Assembly (NCBI GenBank): GCA_965116865.1
Contig: OZ220727.1
Span: 1,426,001 to 1,490,000 of the forward strand
Origin: Aldehydirespirator sp965116865
Lineage (GTDB): Bacteria > Actinomycetota > Acidimicrobiia > Acidimicrobiales > Aldehydirespiratoraceae
DNA length: 64,000 nt
Direction of reading: 5' to 3'
Both the position numbers and the translations under genes were made by a program. The notes beneath the pieces are model-generated. The model was not told the DNA's origin. It searched no databases and worked only from the letters and a program-made list of their open reading frames with translations. This document shows, in pieces, positions 58,909 to 64,000 of the stretch. The number at the start of each line of letters is the position of its first letter. Position 1 is the first letter of the stretch.

Positions 58909-60735
58909 TCAGGCGGGGGGCAGGACTCGCAGGCCCAGTTCTTGGAGGTGCGCGTCGGCTATGGGGCTGGGGGCGTCGGTGAGGGGGTCGGCGCCGGACT
59001 GAGTCTTGGGGAAGGCGATAACCTCGCGGATGTTCTCCTCCCCCACCAGCAGGGCGGCGAGGCGGTCAAGGCCCACCGCGAAGCCGGCGTGGGGCGGGGC
59101 GCCGTAACGGAAGGCGTCCAGCAGGAAGCCGAAGCGCTCCCGGGCCTCGCCGGGCGCGATGCCCAAGACTTCGAAGATGCGCTGCTGGATCTCGCGGCGG
59201 TGGATCCTCACGCTTCCCGATCCGAGTTCCCAACCGTTGAGGACCAGGTCGTAGGCCTGGCTGCGGATGCCGAGCAGAGCCTCGCCGGCAGGCGAACCGT
59301 CTCGCGACATGAGCGCGGAGAGGTCGTCTTCGTGACCGGCACCGGCCCCGCCCGCTACCTCGGCGCCGACGTCTCGCGACATGAGCGCGGAGAGGTCGTC
59401 TTCATGGGGCATGGTGAACGGGTGGTGCGACGGGATCGGCTCGCCTTCGGCGCCGAGCCCCTCGAACAGCGGGAAGTCGACCACCCATAGATAGTTGAAG
59501 CTGCCGTCGTTGACCGGCGGGCGGCCCAGCTCGAGGCGCAGCAGGCCCAGCACGCGGCGCACCACCGGACGCTTGTCGGCCACCAAGAACACCATGTCGC
59601 CGGGCCGGGCCTCCAAGGCTTCGATCACTGCGGCTGCCTCGGCGGCCGACAGGAACTTGGCCACCCCGCCGTCCAATGCGGCCCCGTCGCCTTCTGCGGG
59701 CACGACCCGCATCCAGGCCAAGCCCTTGGCGCCCCAGCGCTGGCAGGCGGCCACCAGCTCGTCGACCCGGCTGCGCGCCAGCGACTCCGCTCCGCCTGCG
59801 AGACAGATCCCCTTCACGCAGGGGGCCTGGAACACCCGCGCCCGAGTCCCGAAGAAGATCGGGGTCAGCTCGGCCAGCTCCATCCCGAAGCGGGTGTCGG
59901 GCTTGTCCGAGCCGAAACGCTCCATGGCGTCGTGCCAAGTCATACGGTCGAACGTGCCGGGATCGTGGCCGGCGACCTCGACGGTTGCCTCGGCCACGGC
60001 CCGTGCCACGAAGCCGAGCACGTCGTCGCGTGCCGCGAACGACGCCTCCACATCGAGCTGGGAGAACTCGAACTGGCGATCGGCCCGCAGATCCTCGTCA
60101 CGCAGGCAGCGAGCGATCTGATAGTAACGGTCGACGCCTCCCACCATCGTGAGCTGCTTGAAGATCTGGGGGCTCTGAGGCAAGGCATAGAACGAACCGG
60201 GCTCCTTGCGCGACGGCACCACGAAATCTCGGGCCCCCTCCGGGGTGGAAGCAATCAGCACCGGGGTCTCCACCTCGACGAAGCCCTGGGCGTCCATGGC
60301 CCGCCGGATCGCACGGTTGACCGCGGCCCGTGCCCTCAGATTGCGCTGCATCCGGGGCTTGCGCAGGTCGACGTAACGGTGCCGCAACCGCAGCGTCTCG
60401 TCCACCTCGGTGCGCTCGTCGAGAGGGAACGGCGGCGGCTCGGCCCGCGACAGCAGTTCCACCTCGCAGTCCTGCAGCTCGATCTCGCCGGTGTCCAATG
60501 CCGGGTTGGCGGTTCCGGTAGGCCGCAGTCGCACCGTGCCGGTGATCCGCACCACGAACTCAGCACGCAGGTCGCGGGCGCCGTCCACCACGCACTGCAG
60601 CACCCCGCTGTGGTCTCTCAGGTCCACGAAAGCCAGATGCTCGCTGTGCTCGCGGCGACGGTCCACCCAGCCGCACACCGTCACCTCCCGGCCCGCGTCG
60701 CCGAGCCCGAGACGCCCGCACAGGTCGGTGCGCAT
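58909..60735 (-). CDS. aspS: Aspartyl-tRNA synthetase with 24-residue insertion
   Basis: Class II synthetase charging tRNA-Asp (or also tRNA-Asn if non-discriminating, which was not determined). An OB-fold anticodon domain (REVTVCGWVDRRREHSEHLA) is followed by the catalytic core (VNRAIRRAMDAQGFVEVETP, FYALPQSPQIFKQ, RCLRDEDLRADRQFEFSQLD), the bacterial GAD insertion and the motif 3 region GLDRLAALLVG. After HHPFTMPHEDDLSALMSRD, 24 residues (VGAEVAGGAGAGHEDDLSAL...) duplicate the previous motif in frame. ATG 60735 follows a repeat array. Confidence 0.95.
   Translation of the reverse strand: MRTDLCGRLGLGDAGREVTVCGWVDRRREHSEHLAFVDLRDHSGVLQCVVDGARDLRAEFVVRITGTVRLRPTGTANPALDTGEIELQDCEVELLSRAEPPPFPLDERTEVDETLRLRHRYVDLRKPRMQRNLRARAAVNRAIRRAMDAQGFVEVETPVLIASTPEGARDFVVPSRKEPGSFYALPQSPQIFKQLTMVGGVDRYYQIARCLRDEDLRADRQFEFSQLDVEASFAARDDVLGFVARAVAEATVEVAGHDPGTFDRMTWHDAMERFGSDKPDTRFGMELAELTPIFFGTRARVFQAPCVKGICLAGGAESLARSRVDELVAACQRWGAKGLAWMRVVPAEGDGAALDGGVAKFLSAAEAAAVIEALEARPGDMVFLVADKRPVVRRVLGLLRLELGRPPVNDGSFNYLWVVDFPLFEGLGAEGEPIPSHHPFTMPHEDDLSALMSRDVGAEVAGGAGAGHEDDLSALMSRDGSPAGEALLGIRSQAYDLVLNGWELGSGSVRIHRREIQQRIFEVLGIAPGEARERFGFLLDAFRYGAPPHAGFAVGLDRLAALLVGEENIREVIAFPKTQSGADPLTDAPSPIADAHLQELGLRVLPPA
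59298..59403. repeat. Direct repeat 34 + 38-bp spacer + 34 (period 72) inside aspS
   Basis: cgtctcgcgacatgagcgcg... is present at 59298-59331 and 59370-59403. The 72-bp net insertion adds 24 codons between the GAD domain and the final catalytic block. Confidence 0.94.
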
Positions 60736-60782
60736 GGCGGTGGCGTCGCTACCGCTCACAGCGATCCCGGTCACAGGCGCCG

Positions 60783-61251
60783 CCCGCCCGCGCACCCCGA
60801 GCCGGCGCCACAATGCACGCACACCGCGCGCGACGCTGCCGAACTGGAACAGGCTCTGCGACGCCGACGAAGACCCTGCCGATTCCGCGCGCGACGCTGC
60901 CGATTCCGCGGAAGCAGCTGCCCGCACCCCGAGCCGGCGCCACAATGCACGCACACCGCGCGCGACGCTGCCGAACTGGAACAGGCTCTGCGACGCCGAC
61001 GAAGACCCTGCCGATTCCGCGCGCGACGCTGCCGATTCGGCGGAAGCAGCTGCCCGCACCCCGAGCCGGCGCCACAATGCACGCATACCGCGCGCGACGC
61101 TGCCGATTCCGCGCGCGACGCTGCCGATTCCGCGGAAGCAGCTGCCCGCACCCCGAGCCGGCGCCACAATGCACGCACACCGCGCGCGACGCTGCCGATT
61201 CGGCGGAAGCAGCTGCCCGCACCCCGAATCGGCGCCACAATGCACGCATAC
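60783..61251. repeat. Complex repeat array between aspS and hisS
   Basis: A 36-bp repeat (cccgcaccccgagccggcgc...) occurs at about 60787, 60921, 61053, 61144 and 61216, separated by spacers of about 36, 55 and 96 bp. The spacers share blocks (cgcgcgcgacgctgccgatt, gaacaggctctgcgacgccg). It looks like a repeat-spacer array rearranged by recombination. No separate gene is supported in 60736-61290. Confidence 0.9.
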
Positions 61252-61290
61252 CGCGCGCAGCGCTGCCGATTCGGCGACTGGGCCGGTCGG

Positions 61291-62640
61291 TCATGGTGCC
61301 GCCCTCCCGAGCAACTCCGCCACGGCCGGCACGCTGTTGGCGGGCGACGAGTTCGTTGGTGGTGGTGCGGCCGCCCTCCCGAGCAACTCCGCCACGGCCG
61401 GCACGACATCCGCGGCGGCCACCCGCTGCTGGCCGCCGCCAGCCCGCATGTCCCGCACTGCCGCAGCGCCGGCGGCCTGCTCGTCGGGGCCGACGATCAC
61501 GGCCACGGCGGCACCGGAACGGTCGGCCCGCTTCATCTGGGCCTTCATGGACCGGCTGTCGAAGGCCCGGTCCACGCCCAGGCCGGCCTGCCGGAGCCGG
61601 TCGCACAGCACGGCCGCGCTCCGGCCGCCGACGACATCCACCACGAACACCTCCACCGGAGAGGCCGAGGCGCCGAAAGCGTCCTCGGCGTCGCAGGCCA
61701 GCAGGATGCGATCGACTCCCAGAGCGAAGCCGATACCCGGGGTCGGGGGGCCGCCCAACTCCTCCACCAGCCCGTCGTAGCGGCCGCCGCCGCCCACCGC
61801 GTTCTGAGCGGTGTCGAGGGCATCGGCCGCGAACTCGAAGGTGGTCCGCGTGTAGTAGTCCAGGCCGCGCACCAGCCGGGGAGAGATCTCGTAGGACGCC
61901 CCGAGGCTGTCGAGCCCGGCCGTCACCGCCGCGAAGTGCTCGGCAGAGGCACCCGACAGGAAGTCGGCCATCAACGGTGCGTCAGCGATCACCGGCTGGT
62001 CCTGCTCGCGCTTGGAGTCCAGCACCCGCATCGGGTTGCGCTCCAGCGTCTTGCGGGCCTGCTCCGACAGTTCGCCGTGCCGGGCCCGGAGATACTCGGC
62101 AAGCGCAGCCCCGTACGCCGGACGACTGTCGGAGTCGCCGAGGCTGTTGAGCAGCAGACGCACCCGCCTCATGCCCAGAGCCTCGTAGAAGCGCACGCCC
62201 AACCCGATCACCTCCACGTCGGCGTGAGGGTCGTCGGTGCCCAGGGTCTCCACCCCTACCTGGTCGAACTGCCGGTAGCGGCCGGCCTGGGGGCGCTCGT
62301 AACGGAACTGGGGGCCCGAGTACCAGATCTTCCACGGCGCCGTCGGACGATGCTCGGCGAATGCCCGGCACACGCCGGCAGTCAGTTCGGGGCGCAGGGC
62401 CAGGCGACGGGGCGGGTCGCCCTTGTCGAAGAACTCGAACAGCTCCTTGGTCACCACATCGTTGTCGGCGCCGAGGCGCTGGAACACTCCGAAATCCTCG
62501 TAGACGGGCGACTCCAGCAGTCCGAAGCCGGCCCGCTCGGCCAGGTCGGCGAACACGGCCACCAGCCGACGACGGCGCGCCGACTCCGGGGGCAGGATGT
62601 CGCGGGCGCCCACCGGGGCGCGGAACAAGGGCTGGGCCAC
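61291..62640 (-). CDS. hisS: Histidyl-tRNA synthetase with 24-residue C-terminal insertion
   Basis: Class II synthetase charging tRNA-His. Visible motifs are FRAPVGARDILPPESARRR, motif 1/2 segments (LALRPELTAGVCRAFAEH, WKIWYSGPQFRYERPQAGRYRQ split by residues), QFDQVGVETLG, the histidine-A motif RGLDYYTRTTFEF, motif 3 GIGFALGVDRILLA and an anticodon-binding C-terminus. The tail PAVAELLGRAA appears twice because of an in-frame 72-bp insertion. GTG 62640 is chosen as the start because upstream codons are repeat sequence. Confidence 0.95.
   Translation of the reverse strand: MAQPLFRAPVGARDILPPESARRRRLVAVFADLAERAGFGLLESPVYEDFGVFQRLGADNDVVTKELFEFFDKGDPPRRLALRPELTAGVCRAFAEHRPTAPWKIWYSGPQFRYERPQAGRYRQFDQVGVETLGTDDPHADVEVIGLGVRFYEALGMRRVRLLLNSLGDSDSRPAYGAALAEYLRARHGELSEQARKTLERNPMRVLDSKREQDQPVIADAPLMADFLSGASAEHFAAVTAGLDSLGASYEISPRLVRGLDYYTRTTFEFAADALDTAQNAVGGGGRYDGLVEELGGPPTPGIGFALGVDRILLACDAEDAFGASASPVEVFVVDVVGGRSAAVLCDRLRQAGLGVDRAFDSRSMKAQMKRADRSGAAVAVIVGPDEQAAGAAAVRDMRAGGGQQRVAAADVVPAVAELLGRAAAPPPTNSSPANSVPAVAELLGRAAP
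61298..61405. repeat. Direct repeat 36 + 36-bp spacer + 36 (period 72) at the hisS 3' end
   Basis: gccgccctcccgagcaactc... stands at 61298-61333 and 61370-61405, with 36 unrelated bases between. It adds 24 codons in frame before the stop. Confidence 0.95.
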
Positions 62641-62644
62641 GACC

Positions 62645-63296
62645 CGCGAGGCTACCGCCGTCCCGTAGGTCCAAGCGGAGCGGGCCAACTCCGGCTCGGG
62701 TTCCGGCACCGCAGTGCGCGCCGAGGCACCAAGTCCCGTAGGTCCAAGCGGAGCGGGCCAACTCCGGCAGCTCGGTCTCGCGAGGCTACCGCCGTCCCGT
62801 AGGGCCAAGCCGGTACCACACCGCCGAGTCAAGCCTGGCGTGGAAGCTACCGCCGTCCCGTAGGGCCAAGCCGGTACCACACCGCCGAGTCAAGCCTGGC
62901 GTAGAGGCTACCGCCGTCCCGTAGGGCCAAGCCGGTACCACACCGCCGAGTCAAGCCTGGCGTGGAAGCTACCGCCGTCCCGTAGGGCCAAGCCGGTACC
63001 ACACCGCCGAGTCAAGCCTGGCGTGGAAGCTACCGCCGTCCCGTAGGGCCAAGCCGGTACCACACCGCCGAGTCAAGCCTGGCGTGGAAGCTACCGCCGT
63101 CCCGTAGGGCCAAGCCGGTACCACACCGCCGAGTCAAGCCTGGCGTGGAAGCTACCGCCGTCCCGTAGGGCCAAGCCGGTACCACACCGCCGAGTCAAGC
63201 CTGGCGTAGAGGCTACCGCCGTCCCGTAGGGCCAAGCCGGTACCACACCGCCGAGTCAAGCCTGGCGTGGAAGCTACCGCCGTCCCGTAGGTCCAA
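62645..63296. repeat. 61-bp tandem repeat (nine repeats) and related longer repeats upstream of hisS
   Basis: ctaccgccgtcccgtaggg... (about 24 bp) starts at 62786, 62847, 62908, 62969, 63030, 63091, 63152, 63213 and 63274, with 37-bp spacers (ccggtaccacaccgccgagt...). To the left, gtaggtccaagcggagcggg occurs at about 62667 and 62740. The array fills most of the relA-hisS gap. Confidence 0.94.
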
Positions 63297-63300
63297 CGGT

Positions 63301-63576
63301 GGGCAAGCAGCCAACGTGCTGGTGAGAGCCTTCGGCAACGAGGCACTCAAGGGAGGGGACCCCAACCCTCGATGCGGCCAGCACACCCCCCGCCACACCC
63401 GGGGGAGGCGAGACGCCCAACAGCGCCACGCCACACAAGCCAACGGCCAACCCGAAGCCCGCGCCCCACACAGGGCGTCCGCAGAAGGCACTGGCCCGCA
63501 GCCGACGCGTCACACAGTATGCCCAGGACACAGTATGCCCAGGCCGCAACCTAGGCATATAAGCCCCTATAGAAAC
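63301..63576. other. Gene-free stretch between the repeat array and relA
   Basis: No gene is supported. It contains a 16-bp tandem duplication (acacagtatgcccagg, about 63513-63545). The transcription terminator for relA should lie here, but no clear hairpin with a T-run was seen. Confidence 0.5.
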
Positions 63577-63999
63577 TCAGGCGGGGCGGCCGTTGCGGCC
63601 GGGGACGACCCGGTAGGCATCGAAGACCGCTTCCAGTGACAGGACCCTCGACAGCACTGAGTCGAGCTGGGACAGGTCGGCCAGCTCGAACTCGAAGTCC
63701 ATGCGGGCGATGAAGTCGTCGCCGGTCTCGGCCTTGGCGCTGATGATGCTCAACCGGTGCTCGGCCAGCACATCGGTCACGTCGCGCAGCAGGCCCGGCC
63801 GGTCCAGAGCATGGACGGAGATCGTCGTGGAGAACCTGCCCGCGAAGTCGGCGTCCCACTCCACCTCGATCAGCCGGTCGGCCTGGCCCTCCGCGAGCCC
63901 GATGGCGTTCACGCAGTCGGCAAGATGCACCGACACTCCCCGACCCCGAGTGACGAAGCCCATGATCTCGTCGGGCGGCACCGGCGCGCAGCACTGCGA
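63577..63999 (-). CDS. relA: RelA/SpoT (p)ppGpp synthetase/hydrolase, C-terminal part
   Basis: The 3' end of the stringent-response enzyme; the N-terminal hydrolase and synthetase domains lie beyond the window. Visible are the conserved-cysteine/RIS region (SQCCAPVPPDEIMGFVTRGR, GVSVHLADCVNA) and the ACT domain (STTISVHALDRPGLLRDVTD, LAEHRLSIISAKAET). It is upstream of hisS in the same direction, a common actinobacterial pair. Confidence 0.93.
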   Translation of the reverse strand, partial: SQCCAPVPPDEIMGFVTRGRGVSVHLADCVNAIGLAEGQADRLIEVEWDADFAGRFSTTISVHALDRPGLLRDVTDVLAEHRLSIISAKAETGDDFIARMDFEFELADLSQLDSVLSRVLSLEAVFDAYRVVPGRNGRPA

Positions 64000-64000
64000 C

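Noticed and set aside
60736..61245. Upstream extension of aspS to 61245
   Set aside because: Those codons are repeat array sequence rich in Arg/Cys/Ala; family length and the OB-fold start support ATG 60735.
59932..62802. Long plus-strand open frame opposite aspS and hisS
   Set aside because: Same reason: antisense to two complete synthetase genes and the repeat array between them.
62641..62880. Upstream extension of hisS to 62880
   Set aside because: The extra codons are 61-bp repeat sequence and precede the conserved HisRS N-terminus (FRAPVGARDILPPE); GTG 62640 fits family length.

Overview
The window is high-GC DNA from an actinobacterium, most likely of the Acidimicrobiia type and probably a metagenome-derived genome. 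The lineage is inferred from the housekeeping order on the minus strand, relA - hisS - aspS - rarA - DUF948 - DUF6167-like - alaS - ruvX - mltG - aroE ... aroB - M24 peptidase - efp - nusB, a recognisable actinobacterial neighbourhood. The many toxin-antitoxin, restriction-modification and transposase remnants would suit a host-associated (for example sponge-associated) or biofilm life style; that is inference only.

Layout: 1-18.5 kb holds a secreted FnIII/PPC protein, a HigBA module with a peptidase-fused antitoxin, an MFS transporter, an acyl-CoA dehydrogenase, a 186-residue orphan, an ammonium transporter with a proline-rich repeat tail, a carbamoylase-family hydrolase, a DinG helicase and the nusB-efp-M24 peptidase-aroB block. 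From 18.5 to 49.3 kb an accessory island separates aroB from aroE. It contains a SulP transporter, a frame-broken thiolase, a type I restriction-modification locus (hsdM, hsdS ... hsdR) and, on the opposite strand between hsdS and hsdR, a tight operon: HTH-ImmA peptidase, small membrane protein, SIS-HAD fusion, phosphoribosyltransferase-like protein, ORC/CDC6-like P-loop ATPase, unknown protein, PfkB-family kinase. An IS630 element, an 852-bp direct duplication and a DUF6338-like membrane protein lie between that operon and hsdR. hsdR is split by an IS607-family TnpA/TnpB element. A DUF4143 ATPase, two PIN-toxin modules and IS630 and IS1380 remnants follow. From 49.3 to 64 kb the core genes resume.

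Two things stand out. First, the seven-gene operon inside the hsd locus combines nucleotide- and sugar-phosphate enzymes (PRTase, PfkB kinase, sugar isomerase/phosphatase) with a large NTPase and an ImmA peptidase, in the hsdS-hsdR gap where other phage-defence effectors such as PrrC are known to sit. It is a good candidate for a little-described conflict system.

Second, the window carries more than twenty short direct-repeat loci built as repeat(about 36 bp)-spacer(about 36 bp)-repeat, mostly with periods of 71-75 bp. The repeat differs at every locus and is often a local gene end. Some loci are expanded to five or six repeats. Where they fall in genes expected to be essential (aspS, hisS, aroE) they add exactly 24 or 48 codons. 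In a thiolase gene one adds 71 bp and breaks the frame. The geometry is that of CRISPR repeat-spacer units, and of target duplication by a Cas1-Cas2-like integrase, but no cas genes are present in the window.
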